This document shows, piece after piece, positions 1 through 12,130 of a DNA stretch of 64,000 nt. Location: contig CM068553.1 in NCBI GenBank assembly GCA_035048495.1, positions 10,843,259 to 10,907,258 of the forward strand. The letters are read 5' to 3'. Each line of letters starts with the position of its first letter. The stretch's first letter is position 1. The stretch is from Euptelea pleiosperma (lineage: Eukaryota > Streptophyta > Magnoliopsida > Ranunculales > Eupteleaceae). The translations under genes were made by a program, and so were the position numbers. Below the pieces are notes generated by a model. That model made no database searches. It was given only the letters and a program-made list of their open reading frames with translations, and was not told the DNA's origin.

Positions 1-424
1 TCTCTTTAATTCAAGAAATTATAAGGGGCCGTTATGGAAATTTAATATAGAAATATTTTTAATAATTTGAATTTTGAAGTGATTGTGTCACTTTTTTAGG
101 AAAAACAGAAAGAAACAAAAGAAATACAAGAAGCCCGTTACAGTAAGTCAAGGGAACTGAAGGGCTTCATCATTGCAGCATTGAAGCTTTTGAAAACTCG
201 AAATCAAAGACCTATGAACTTCCTAACCAAAGCCTTGGAAACCCACGCTAGGCACTAAAACCATACAGGGTGTAAAAATTTGAGCATGAAGCACTGTAAC
301 ACTACCCCCACACTAGACACCTCATAAGATTGTTTGGATCACAAACTAGAATGGAAGGATCACAAATAAGCAACAACAAACTTATAACCAGCCAAATTTT
401 TATGGCATGGAGAAAGTAAATTAC

Positions 425-3400
425 CTAGTGCAAGAGTTAACTGGAATGAACCTTCCGTGAACTTAGTGGTCACCTGGTTCAATAGTATGACCTGAAAAAA
501 AGAGATATAGAAGATCAAATTAATAACAAAAACTAAAATAGCAGAAAAACTAAAAATTTCTCAAAAGAGAGCTTTGTAGTTGAGTCTAAGAAACCATTGT
601 AATTGTAATTCAGAGCTCAGGCCTGAAAATCTGCATGGTTTATACACCTTAATGTATACTCTATAACATGAAATCTTCAATGAATATAAACACGAATATG
701 GAGGAGTTCATCAACTTAAAAACACACTATAATAGAACCCATAAACCTTCATGGTGCCAAAAAGAAATAAATTTTTTACTGACAACAATAGATGTTACAA
801 TCAATATTGGCAAATTTTATGTGTCAACTGAGAAGTTATAATTATATAGATCATATAACATTACTCGTCAGCCATAGTTAGCAATTTGGCACAAGGCAAA
901 AAATATGGTATGAGAATAGTTCGAGTATAATTGGGGATCATCATTCGGAAATTCAACAAAAAGAAAAATAAAATAAAAAGGAAACAAAAAACAATAAAAT
1001 AATGATATTGCAACTTTTTTTGCATTTAAAATTCAATTATTCGGAACAGTTCATGTATTGTATGCGAACAATACGAGTATTCTATGTCTCCTTACAAAAT
1101 TCATGAATTTTATCGAATCTTTGGAAGGTTCAGTCGTACAATACATTTTTTTTTCAAAAAATCATAAAATTTGCATGTTGTGTATAATACACAAACTTGC
1201 TGACTATGCCCATGACCCATGAGCTATGCATGTAAGAGAAAACCTAGATGAGAAAAATAGAAATCAAAGACTAACCATATACAAATAGCATTCTCAATCT
1301 AAAAAGGTAGAGAGATGTTACAGAAATGATTTCAGTTTTGCTAGATTGCCTTGTTGAGCCTCTGCTAAGTATTTAAGTGTATTAATCTTAAACTATCTTA
1401 CTACATTACCAGATTTAGCTGTGGAAAGGAACAGCTATGTTGACATTTTTTTTTACTTCATGTGATCATAATATGCTATACTTGTCCTAGGTTCCTACCT
1501 ATGCATGGACAGACATGGATTGGAATCATACATGAATACAAGGCATCAAATACTGTAACAGCAGAAAAGCATGTTGACACATTGACAGATGCCATAATTG
1601 CATGATTATAGTGGAATAATTTTTTATATATTTTCTTTCATAAATAACAAGAGTATAGAATATCTATATAGATTGAAATGCATTAATGATATAATTGGAA
1701 AATAAGGACAATGAAAGAACAGATCAAATAGACTAAATGAAAGCTTTTCCTAATAGCAATGTTGATCAACGTCACATGTGCATGAATCAGACAAGGCAAT
1801 TGTTTTAAAAATGGAGTATACTGGTTATATCGATACTATTGATGTATGTAGGACATTTTAGTATTTGTAACCCCCCTAAGGTGGATTTATTCAGAACATT
1901 CCAATTTTTGACATAAGAAGCAAAAAAATTTCGAAGCAACACAATGCAAATGTTGTACATGATCTTGAGAAAAATCTATATGTACTTCGCAACTTATCTA
2001 GCAACTCAAAGTGTGTGTGCGTGTGTATTATTTGCATCAACTAGGACAAGCATAACAAAACATTGTTATAAATTCACAAGGTTACAATCCTACAAAGAGA
2101 AGATATTGATACTTACTGCCAAGCTAAACTTTTTTGCAAGTTTCATCAACTTTAAAGCCATTCCACTAAGTACTCGAGTCCTCAAGGCCAAGTCATCAAA
2201 ATCTTGCCGGAAGTGAAAAGTGACACTGTCAACAATAACAATTTTGACCTGTAAAACGTCACAACAAATAAAACAATATCGCCAACCACAGTTAGGAATC
2301 TGTTGCCTCAACAGAAAACAACAGATCAAGATGGATAAAGCTTTGGTCCACAAGTAAATTAGGGGTCAAAATGGACAACCAAAATATAGGTGCCTAGAAA
2401 AGCAGGTTTTTAGTTTGCTTTCAGTTTGGGGGGAAAAGAAAAATGTGTATCTTTATGCATGTATGAAATATGTGTTAAGATGAGATAGGGGGCTGTTTGT
2501 TGAAAATCAGCGGGTGCTGTTCTTTTAATTTGCACCAATTGTATTTTGGGTATCTGTATGCCATGTACTTTTTACCATCCCCAAAATGACCACACAAAAG
2601 TGCTGGCGCCAAATTGACAAAATTTGATTTTCCAATGCCATTGTAGAGGGCCTATCTCATTATACACTATCAAATCTTGCACCCAATGGTAAGATATTTA
2701 TTCGATATAAACAAGTAATGTGAGCCCTCGACACGTAGGAAGTAAGAACTGGTGGAAGTGGGCGAACTACTTCTCCAGAAGGGGCCTATCCTAAGAAAAT
2801 AATATGTGATTCAATCTAAACCTGAACCTACCTAGTTTTCTCGGGACGCTGCACTGATTGCCCGAGATCAGCAGGGTCGTCCGATCATTCAATGCTTGCA
2901 ATGCAAACGATGGGGACATTTTAGAAAGACTGCCCCGATAAGCCACCAGCCCTATTGATGTGCCAGTGGTTTGGATTGGGTGATCATGATGATTCGGTAA
3001 GTACTCAAATAGTAAACTAATTTACAGTAAATTCAAAACCTCTGCTACATTCACTCTAAGGTCCTCCAATCGGGCATCAAACGATCTTGAGAGGTTTTGA
3101 ATATTTTAGCGTTGACAATTTAGGGCACAAGGCTAGCCTCGATTCAGAAAATAAGATAACAAATTGATGTGTAAATTACCAACGATTTAGAGGAAAGATT
3201 TACAAAATGAGACTTTCACAGAGGCTTTTGTTTGAGAAAATAGAGATTTACTTTCCAAGTTGGGCATTGATCGATTCCTATGAATCCATGATGCAGGACA
3301 TCTAACCAATGCTCCCAAAAGTCGCGACTGATAGGAGTGTGAGATTAAATTCCTTTATCTCGTAGCCCAGATCCAGGCTCTTGGCCGAACCCCCCTCGTG

Positions 3401-6400
3401 GGTCCCATCTCACATAGGCCACCACACCCCGAACATGCCCCTCATCTTTCACGCAGGCCGCCCCACTCGAGCCCAGCATGAAAATGCCCTTGCATTAATC
3501 ACCACAGTAAGGAGTCTCGAACACGAGACCTCCCACTTTGATGCAGGATATCTAACCAATACTCCCAAAAGCCGTGACTGATGGACGCGTGAGATTAAAT
3601 TCCTTTATCTCATAGCCCAGATCTAGGCTCTCAGCCGACCCCCTTCGTAGGTCCCATCTCACACAAGCCACCCAACCCAAGCGTGCCCCTTGTCTCTCAC
3701 GCAGGCCGCCCCACTCAAGCCCGGTGTGAAAATGCCCCTGCATCAATCCGCTTGAGGGGATTCCACCATACATATATTATACTTTAATCTTCAAGTAATA
3801 TGTCGCTTCGAACTTAGTTGTACAATGCAAGAGCAAAAGTGGGTGCAGATTCGAGACCGGGGGCGGGAGCAACAAACCATTGGTTCTAGAAAAGGTAGGT
3901 AACAGGAGTGGCTTCGAAGTTCTATATCAAAATCAAAATATGTGCATCCATTAAAGTTTGTACTTATATATGGAAGCATCTATACAATAGAATATTAAAG
4001 TTCAAGTTAGTAACTCATTATATTAATACAAACTTATAAATATATATAGATGACCAAAACAGTTATAAATTAAAAGTAGTTCAACATTTAAAGCTTAAAA
4101 GATGGATTGAACAAAATCACTGAAGAGATAGCTGGGGTTGGAGGTTCTTGGAGTAGGGGTGGGAGAAGGAAATTCCGATGCAGGAGCAGCACCTTCTGTA
4201 GAAGCTTCCTACAACAAAAGTTTAGAAAGTAACTAAAAGTGGAGGTTGATTCATTCAAACCAACCCCCCCATCTTATTTTTTTTCCTGTTCTTTCTTCCT
4301 TTTTTCTCTTCTCTCCCAAGTTAAACTCTAATTTCAATAGCATCGGTTCTCAAGAATGGCTCCAGAAAATTAGTCATGAACTAAGAAGGTTATTTCATGT
4401 ACCCAAATCCTTCGCCTAATTCAACAAGATAGGGAGACAAGAATGATCGAGCATACATAGAAATCTTGTAGGTTCCTAAAAGAACATGGATGCAGTTACA
4501 ATTTTATAGAGTAGGCAAATTTTGACAATTTCTAAGGTGGGGCAAATCTGGAATTTCCAACACCAAACCTCACTGGATAAAATCAGGAACTTATGTATAC
4601 AGAAGGACCATAACAACACCTCTAATAGAAACCTTACAATGAAAATAAGCAGAAAATAAATTCATTGCCAATGGAAATAGATGCATGCTAGCTTAAAATT
4701 CAAACAATCATAATACGTGTATGCTTTACCTACATCTTTATTCTCTCCAATGAACTTGTCCAAGTAGTTTATCACGGCAATTTGCTCTGTGTAACTGCAG
4801 ATGCGGAAATAGAATATGTTTGTCAGGAAAGTGTTAGGCTGCATTTTCTCTTGACAAGCTTGAAAATCCTTCCGATGACAGACATAATTTTCCAGCATGT
4901 CCTTGCTGCATGCTTCAGCAATTTGAAAAACACGCTCCACCATAAAACTGCCCTCCGTATCTGGGCATAATGCAAGTATTATTTTAGCTTAAAATATGAT
5001 GGACAGTGTCAAAAGGTGCATGAGGTGTCAATCACGAAGTTTGGAAACATACCTATATAAATTGCTTTTCCTCCTAGGCCACCATAATCAACTGGAATTT
5101 GCACATTAACTGCGAGCTGAATCCTGTATATTCCGGTATTTGTTAGCATGTTAACAGAAATTCCAATTTAGCACATGGAATTAATTAAAATTAACAAGCA
5201 ACCCATACCCAAGTTGTGTTTTACCAATGCCTGGTACTCCACCTGAAAGGCAACCATACAAGTCGATATAGATTCCTTTGTTTCACTACAAAAAATCTGC
5301 ATAGTATTTTATGCACATAAACGAAGAGGTGTAAATTGAACCAACTGATGTCCACAAAATGACATCACATTGACTACAAAGAGAACTACTAACCAATTTC
5401 AGTAACTTCCTTGCAATTTATTCCTCCACCCAGAATATTATCTAGATCTCCACAAGAGGTTGTAATGCGAGTTATGATCTCCTCCTCACGAAGCATGTCC
5501 CAGGCAGTCTGTGCACCTGCACGCGAGATAAGAATTGAGAATCATTTAATAGGGATATTTCTTATCTGTGTTAAAAATGTGTAAAAATCAGTTGCACATT
5601 CTTATAATAATAGAAGGAATCAACTATCAAATCAATGCATTCATATTATTGAACCATAATGCATAATTATACTATGAGCTCTTATCATTCCTTCTTTTTC
5701 CTTTTTTGTGCGGAGTCCACTATCTCCCTTTTACAAGTTAATAAAATCCTAATTTGTGTGATTGTACCAATACATGTTTGCTTCACAGAAAGTCAATATA
5801 GACATGGGGAGTGCTTTTTAGAGAGTGTCTTGATAGGTTTTGGGATAATATTGTTTTGAAGTCCTAGGTTTTGTAGGGAATTAAATGATTCAAAGTTGGG
5901 TCTTTTTCCATCCCTTGATGAGGTCCTTCTCCAACTATGTTAGGAGTGTGTGGAAATGCAACCATAGGGCCTCTTCTTTGTGCAACTTTTATATGGAGTA
6001 TCGGATGGTGAAAGATTATGGCTAACTTCCATCTTGGGAGGAAAGGGCTTCAGTTGCTCCACCAACAGTGGAGCTTTTAACGGACAACGCTAAGAGAAAA
6101 GATCTTAGTGATAAACCATTTGAACAGTAGAGGAAAAAATCCATAGTGAGTGAGTAATACGTCATGTAGCTAAGGGGGACACTTGCCATCCTTTCATTCA
6201 TTTTAGAATAGAATGGTCCGAATGGATCATGCCAGCAAGCTAATTGAATTAGGTTAGGGGTAGAATACTAGGCATTTGGCAGGAAATGAAAAATCATTCA
6301 TGTTGCCTTTTTGTGGGATTTCGAAGGGGAGTAATAGAATAAGTTTTTCCCAACGAAAAAAAGATGGGAATGACTATTTCCAGTGGCACCTTGTTCAAGA

Positions 6401-7270
6401 TCACTTTGTGGGCATCATTTTTGAAGGAGTACCATGGTTTGAGAGTTGTGCACTAAAAGGCCAAGTGACAAATAGGCGATAAATGAATGTAGCAACCCAA
6501 AGGATAATGTGAAGTCAATTTAAAAGAATCTCATAAAGTGAATGCCTGAAGCTCAACTTCAACATGTGCCTGATAAGTAATCCTAAAACAGAGAAAATGG
6601 TAAGTATCCTTTGGGACAATTCCAGGTAATAAATGTTCCCAATCGGCTCATTCTTTCTCTGAGGGTCTCTTAGAAATGGAAGGCAATTCCTCCAATGCAT
6701 TTTTTTCTAAAACCTCAAGGAAGACGAACGGTTCTCTGACCACGGTAGCTAGCTAGTACAATTGATGATACATTAAACTTAATCGAAGCCTTGATAATGC
6801 CAGAGACGATACCGATTACCGACTCATTATCCAAGCAAGATGTGGGGACTCTTGCCAGCCTACTTTTTCAAAAAAACATCTCTACTTAACAGAAAAGAAA
6901 ATTGAGAGAGTAAATTACCAGTAACAATAGTATGGTTACCATCGAATCTGTCCAATCTACTACTATGTAACGCAACCTTCAGAATTTCAAGAGCTTCGTG
7001 ATGGGAAACGTTTAAATCTGTGGAAACGTAATGAGAAATTTTACAGATAAGAGATCGAATCAAAGCGAATTGAATCGAGTTTTTAGGGTTTGAATTCAAT
7101 TAGCGGGAAAGAGATTTGAATGAGAAGTTTATAGTTTGTAGAAAAAGAGAAATAGTACCTCGAGCGAGGTCGGGAGGAGAGACTGACGAAAGGGATGCGA
7201 GAGTAGTGTAGCCAGCCGATATGAGCTTCGCCCTCTGTGTGGGTGAGAGCGGGAGACCTGATACTTCCAT
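425..7270 (-). CDS. RAD51C: RAD51C, RecA-family recombination paralog (3' end outside the window)
   Basis: RAD51C is a nuclear ATPase of homologous recombination and meiotic repair, acting in RAD51-paralog complexes. Coding exons read on the minus strand: 7270-7159, 7017-6919, 5516-5394, 5242-5209, 5123-5053, 4960-4734, 2248-2117 and 491-425. All junctions are GT-AG and keep phase, giving 288 codons plus one base. The N-terminus ([12 protein letters not shown], then [12 protein letters not shown]) is the helix-hairpin-helix region. Walker A GVPGIGKT is at residues 113-120, Walker B IVIVD at 225-229, and LLNQVTTKF follows at about 269. The start is the first Met before the conserved block; an upstream in-frame Met at 7402 adds residues unlike the family. 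The final exon(s), expected to encode the DSWSH region and C-terminus, are missing because the window ends. Intron 6 (2485 bp) and intron 7 (1625 bp) are enlarged by repeats. Sequence-visible identity is very strong; function is family knowledge. Confidence 0.95.
2836..2959 (+). pseudogene. gag-like zinc-knuckle remnant in RAD51C intron 6
   Basis: A short in-frame stretch reads ...[18 protein letters not shown] before a stop. This is a CX2CX4HX4C zinc knuckle whose last Cys is replaced by Ala, preceded by [14 protein letters not shown], as in Copia Gag proteins. Nothing else of the element is recognisable. It lies antisense to RAD51C. It could also be a LINE ORF1 knuckle. Confidence 0.4.
3290..3748. 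repeat. two-copy tandem repeat, about 248-bp period, with tRNA-like B-box motif
   Basis: Copy 1 (about 3290-3500) and copy 2 (about 3540-3748) both start with ATGCAGGA.ATCTAACCAAT and end in AAAATGCCC.TGCAT.AATC. They share a GC-rich body. On the minus strand the linker between them has GTGTTCGAGACTC, resembling a pol III B box, so the unit may descend from a SINE. It lies inside RAD51C intron 6. Confidence 0.7.
4095..4208 (-). other. unassigned exon-like segment inside RAD51C intron 6
   Basis: On the minus strand a good 3' splice site (TTTTGTTGTAG) opens directly into 37 codons ending in TAA. The peptide is Pro/Ser/Thr-rich ([12 protein letters not shown]) and ends [10 protein letters not shown]. 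It has the look of a real terminal exon, but I do not recognise its parent protein and see no companion exon nearby. It could be a captured gene fragment, an alternative RAD51C terminal exon, or chance. Confidence 0.25.
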
Positions 7271-7444
7271 CCTGCACCCACAGAATGAAAAGAAATGGAG
7301 AGATGGAGATTGTATCCTCCTCCCCGCCCCACTCTCGCTCGCCTTTTTCGTAGAAAAAGGAAATTCTATTTCCCGCCTGAAAGTGGGAAAAAAAATGCTC
7401 AAACAGGAGGAACAGGGGTTGTGGTAAACCGAACTCCCTGAAAA

Positions 7445-7740
7445 TGCTACGTGTCACACTCTTTCGGGCCCACTGAACATATGAATGTCTAGCCCAACCC
7501 TTGGTGGACCTACACACAAAAATCGGCCTTATTGGTGATTTCTAGACGTTGGATTTCAGCGTTTTCTATATCATGGGCTTCGTGAACATGCCATGAATGG
7601 GTTCCAAACCCATGAAGTAAAAAGATATACTAAAATCGAATGGCTAGGGATCACCCATTAGGCTGATTTTTTTGTGTAGGCTAACCAAAATGTGGGCCAG
7701 AAATTCATATGGTCAATTGAGATTTTCAAATGGTATTCAT
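7445..7740. mobile_element. fold-back (inverted-repeat) element, copy upstream of RAD51C
   Basis: Left arm (about 7445-7560) carries CACACTCTTTCGGGCCCACTG, then GGACCTACA and AAAATCGGCC. The right arm (about 7636-7740) carries the reverse: ATCACCCATTAGGCTGATTTT, then TGTGTAGG. The same arms recur at 53979-54262, 54690-55035, 55150-55395, 57927-58201 and 61675-61910, and half copies occur near 7960-8095, 15425-15540 and 55690-55850. No coding capacity is seen, so a non-autonomous DNA element is likely. It begins about 175 bp upstream of the RAD51C start codon. Confidence 0.6.
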
Positions 7741-8370
7741 ATCTTGACTTGAGGATCTAAATCTGATGGTGTCAAGCTAATGTGACAACAGTGGTTGATG
7801 GGCCTAAATTATAGTTATCCTTTCTTTGCTCTTCTTTTTTCATTCCGATGGCCATATTTCTCGTTGTCCCGCTACTTTCTCTTATCTCCCCCACCCATTT
7901 TGATGGTTCTTTAATTGCCCCTCAACCCTGTCGAAATCTCTAGTCTCCCTGTTGGTTAAAAAACGAAAACAACTCCAATCCAACGCTTAGAAATCACTAA
8001 TCAGGCTAATTTTTGGTCTATAGGTCCTGCTAAGGTTGGGCCAAATATCCATACGGTCAGAAATCTCTAAGAATATGCCATGTGGCTCATATGTGGTCCG
8101 TGTCCTTCATCAAAGTTTTACTCTTAGATTGGTGTCTTGAGAAAAATACAGTATATATCTATTTTCTTTCTTTTTTGTTAGCATTATGTACTAAAAAAGA
8201 TAATTGTACTATATATAAGTGCATAAAGATACTTTCTTCTCCTCCACCATTAGCCCTTATCAACGAATGGGAAAGAAAGCAGCTAAAAGACGGGCCACGT
8301 ATCCGTAGCACATGTAACAAAATTAAACTAGTCACGGAACCTAATGGAGGAGAGGCATCGGGGTGGTAGA

Positions 8371-8990
8371 TAATTGTCCCATGTGCTTAGATAGGGAGGA
8401 ATCCAGAGATCACATTTTTGCATTATAGAGTAGCGTGGGCGATCAGTTTAGAGTTTAGCAAAGATTTTGGCTTCAGTTGGACTGTTCCCATGTCGGTCAA
8501 AGATTAAACTTTTGTACTCGACTACAAAGTTTATTTTGTATACTGCAGGGGTTCCATTTTTCTCTTAATTGGAGTTTCAAGTGTGGATTTATATGGTTCC
8601 AATGAGCCAACATTAAATTTTGAAACACATCGACTAATCAATCGTATCTTGTGGCATTGGAAATAATATATATCTTATGGGGTATTTGGAGAGAATGCAA
8701 CTACATGGTCTTCAAGGGCAGAAAATCTTCTCTTGAAGCGCTTGGTAGAGATTCGAGGGCTTGTTTTTATTTGGGTCAAATTGTACGAGGAAGGGTGAGG
8801 CGTTAGCTTTGAGGATTTGGTGTTTGGGTGGTCATCTTTGCTAAGGAGGAGTTGAGTGGGTGGGGTTTTTTTTTTTTTTTTGGGTTTTCTTGTTTTGCCC
8901 TCCTTCTTTTATTGTTTTCCCCTCCTTTGTCTTCGCAAGCTTTCTCAGTCTCCAAGCTCTTAATAAAAGCTCTTTTACCTATAAAAACAC
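8371..8990 (+). pseudogene. LINE 3' fragment (zinc-binding RT C-terminus plus 3' UTR)
   Basis: Codons from 8371 read NCPMCLDREESRDHIF then stop; this matches the CPxC...DHxF zinc-binding tail of plant L1-type reverse transcriptases. About 250 bp on, an out-of-frame ILWGIWRECNYMVFKGRK matches the later WgiWreRN block. A T-rich 3' UTR-like stretch with AATAAAAGCTC follows. Heavily mutated and 5'-truncated. Confidence 0.6.
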
Positions 8991-10685
8991 CCAATGAAGC
9001 AATACAAATGTAGCATAGAAAGTTATTTGTTGCTACTACTACTACTACTATTATAAGAGAGTTAGAGAACTTGTTGGGCTTGTCCACAGTTAAAAACATC
9101 CAAAGTCATGACCCATGATATAAAATTCCTTTTTTCCAATTTGGAGATGGGGAGCAAAATGTCTCTTCGCCATATGATCCTCAAGATCTAGTCCTGATGA
9201 GAAGAGAGGGAGCCTTGAATCTTCTGTGAACTAGATTTGGAGGAGAAGACCTAGAAACACTCTGACGCTCAAGTTAGAGAACATGAAGATGTTTCTAAGT
9301 AGAAGAAAAAAATGGTATTGAATTGACTGGGGATGGGATGCCAATATACCTTCATCGATGGGCTATCTTTTTTTAGGTTATGAAAGAAGTTTACCTTTTG
9401 AAGGATAGAGACTCCAACAAAGGACTTTCTACCTATGGACTCCGAGTCCAAGAAAGTCTCTATTTCTCAATCGTGTTTGGCTGAAAGTATCCAACTCGGG
9501 TATGTGGTTGAATTGACTATGCGCTTATGTACCGACATAGTGACATGTCAAACCTCCTGAACTTGATGTTCCTTTCAATCTGCGTATTTGATATCCAATT
9601 TGTAGTATGAAGAAAAAACTTTCATATATGTACTCGGATGACCATTTCAAATATATATACACGATGAGATAGAATGCAATAGAAACAAATACAGGGAACG
9701 GGTTACCTACTCCTAATTGTCAAAGCGAGCCCTTTTAAATGAAGGTATCCGTGCTTGGATGGTGGCTTAGGATCAGCCTCATGAAAACCTTATATTCTCT
9801 GAGGAGGTTCTACCCCATGGAAACGCCCACACTTGCTCGCACGGGTGCTTCCCTCTAAGGTGGAACACTCCCCTACTGATGCATTTTTACATCCCATAGC
9901 TTTGGTAGATCACTTAGCCTCATTCATCTTCGGCGCAAGAGTGCTCGATTAGGAAACAGTGTTCTTTCTGTTTCCTAACCAATCACAGGTAGTGCTAGTG
10001 TTTCTTATGGTTCGAAATAGTCACTTAGGTTTGTTTCTCTCCTTAATTGTGCAAGAAAGAAGATCATCGTCTTCAACCGAAGAAAAGTCTTGAATCCACA
10101 AAGAGAAATGAGTAATAGAATTCTAAACAAAAACTTTCATTGATAATTCCATCCTACAAAATAGAAATCTTTCCTAATTCGACCAAAACCTTCGTCCTAA
10201 CCCTAAAATTACTAATTAATTCTCTTCTGCACAAATCAGAACCCAAAAAGAACTTTTTAGACTACAAAAATAGAGAAATTACTAAAAATAGTAAGTTTGA
10301 CATTCAAATGACAATTTGACCCCTTAAATTATGAATTTGGCTTAAATCCATCGGGCTGAAGGAGAAAGACTACTTTAGTTTTATAGATCTCATCGAGAGC
10401 TTTAATTTGCATATATGAATCGCCCAATTCTAAGTTATGGATTTTTGGGCCAAATTCTAAAATAGTAAAATCTGAATTATGGGCCTGGCCTTACAGCGAG
10501 CTGGGCCGAAGCCCATTAGACAAGCCCGGCTTGATAAAACCCCCATGTGTTTATCATTCATTGGCAACAGTGGATGGGAGATGACTTTGTACTATTCTTA
10601 GAACCACAAGTAAATTATTTTTACTCTTAACATTCTAAGAGAAGATGTGCAAATATTAATGTTGAAGCGATGAACGATATCCTGG
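8991..10685. other. gene-free intergenic stretch
   Basis: Only short random reading frames are present. No splice-linked exon set, RNA gene or complete mobile element is recognised. A short CTA trinucleotide run occurs near 9035. Confidence 0.5.
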
Positions 10686-10985
10686 CCAAGATTTTAAATG
10701 GTCCGTTATAAGGTATAACGGTCCCATAAAGTTACTGTTACGATCATTATAACGGGTCACATCAGTCGCGTCTAAGTAAAAAAATGTCAGAATATTACTT
10801 TTCAAAAAAATCTCGATAACAGTAAAAAGCGGGTTATTTCAAGAATAACGGTTGTTATAACAGAAACATAGGCCATCATAACTGATCTCATTAATTTTTT
10901 CAGTAAAGAGCATTATAACGGGATATAACGTACGTATCATTATAATGGCTGTTATTTTCGTTATAACAGCCTTTTTTAAACCATG
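10686..10985. repeat. palindrome-dense repeat (CCGTTATAACGG type), copy 1
   Basis: The body is packed with GTTATAACGG, ATTATAACGG and reverse complements, and it ends in TTTTTTAAACCATGG. Related copies lie at 16285-16522, 19440-19640, 59060-59650 and 60535-61170. Short AAACCATG or CATGGTTTAAA ends recur, suggesting one non-autonomous element family. Confidence 0.6.
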
Positions 10986-11589
10986 GGCTTGGCAATTCCA
11001 CCCAAAAGAGTGGATCGTTTGCTCTCAAGTTGGCACATTGATATGTTGCGGATAAATGCAGATCGACTATGTTCGATAGCAACACCAACGAGAGAAAATG
11101 GAATTTTTTTTTTTTTTTTTTGCATAGAAAGGCACGTGAAGAAATTGCGTGGTTCACCATTAAGGGCTACGAGAACACTAACCATGATTGAGAGCTTTCG
11201 CTGTATCCGAATCAAATAAAACACAAAAAAAAAAAAACCTACCCTTAGACCTAAAAAAATTGGAAACCCTAATCGGACCCATGAGCGATGGCTATAATAA
11301 TATACAGGTAGAATTCGAGACACCGAATCTGCATACGACATGATAGTCATAGTCATAGAGTCGGATATTTGGATATTAGGGCAACCATAAGTCAAAGTTC
11401 ATTAGACTTGATCATGACATATTAGGGATTTATTGGCCTAACCATGATTTGTTCCCATCCTTTGGAAGATCAAATCATAACTTTTTTTTTCAACACAAAT
11501 TTCTCTATCATAAAAGCAAGTCTTACCACTTCTTTTCCATATATCTCTCCGCGTGACACCCACTTATTTTAAGTTCCATAGATATTTTT

Positions 11590-12130
11590 GGGCTGTATTT
11601 CGCTAAGCTTAAAAACCACAATAAGCTAGTTTTTAGTAGTTCTTAAGAACTTATTGACAAAATTATGCATTTGGTATAATTTCAAAAGTACTTTTTAAAA
11701 GCTCAATCCCAAATTGCTATAAGCAGAAGCCATTCTAATTTGCTTTTGCAAGAAGCCTATATATCGGTTCAAGGACGCAAGGTGACCTTGCTTTTTCAGG
11801 GTAAGAAGGGGTAGAGAAAATGCCTAAAGCCAATGTCCGAGTACCAAGAGCTACGGTGCTGAAGTAACCCATGTCATACTCCTAGGAAAAGCTCGAACGA
11901 CCTTCAACAAAAGGGTACCTGTACTAGAAACCGACACAGGTGGATAGGGAGAGAAATCATAAAAAAAATACTTTTTTTTACCGAACATCATATAAGAGCT
12001 TTTTTAAGAAAGAAAACACTTTTCTTATATAGTTACCAAACAGCCAAAACAACTTAACTCAAGCACTTTACGTATAAATGCTACTATGTAAGCACTAAAG
12101 TTAAGCTTTAAGCTTATCCAAATGCAGCCC
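11590..12130. mobile_element. non-autonomous hAT-like MITE with GGGCTG-type inverted ends
   Basis: Left end GGGCTGTATTTCGCTAAGCT is mirrored by the right end, whose reverse complement begins GGGCTGCATTTGGATAAGCT. The interior has no coding capacity. An 8-bp target duplication is not obvious, so the superfamily is tentative. A diverged relative lies at 18255-18640. An organellar rRNA fragment (11767-11955) sits inside this copy. Confidence 0.6.
11767..11955 (+). pseudogene. nuclear insertion of organellar (probably plastid) 23S rRNA fragment
   Basis: About 189 bp read like bacterial-type large-subunit rRNA: GTGACCTTGC, GGGTAAGAAGGGGTAGAG, GCTGAAGTAACCC, GGAAAAGCTCGAACGACC, TTCAACAAAAGGGTACCTG and CCGACACAGGTGG occur in the right order. 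The length is far short of a full gene, so it is a NUPT-type transfer rather than a functional rRNA. Sequence memory favours plastid rrn23; mitochondrial rrn26 is the alternative. Several substitutions suggest it is not very recent. It interrupts the flanking MITE. Confidence 0.8.

Noticed and set aside
6190..6482. 68-codon frame in RAD51C intron 2 ([19 protein letters not shown])
   Set aside because: Perhaps a transposon fragment, but no family could be named with confidence.
7083..7517. 144-codon minus-strand ORF overlapping RAD51C exon 1
   Set aside because: Out of frame with the conserved RAD51C exon; a shadow reading of exon 1, intron 1 and upstream repeat.
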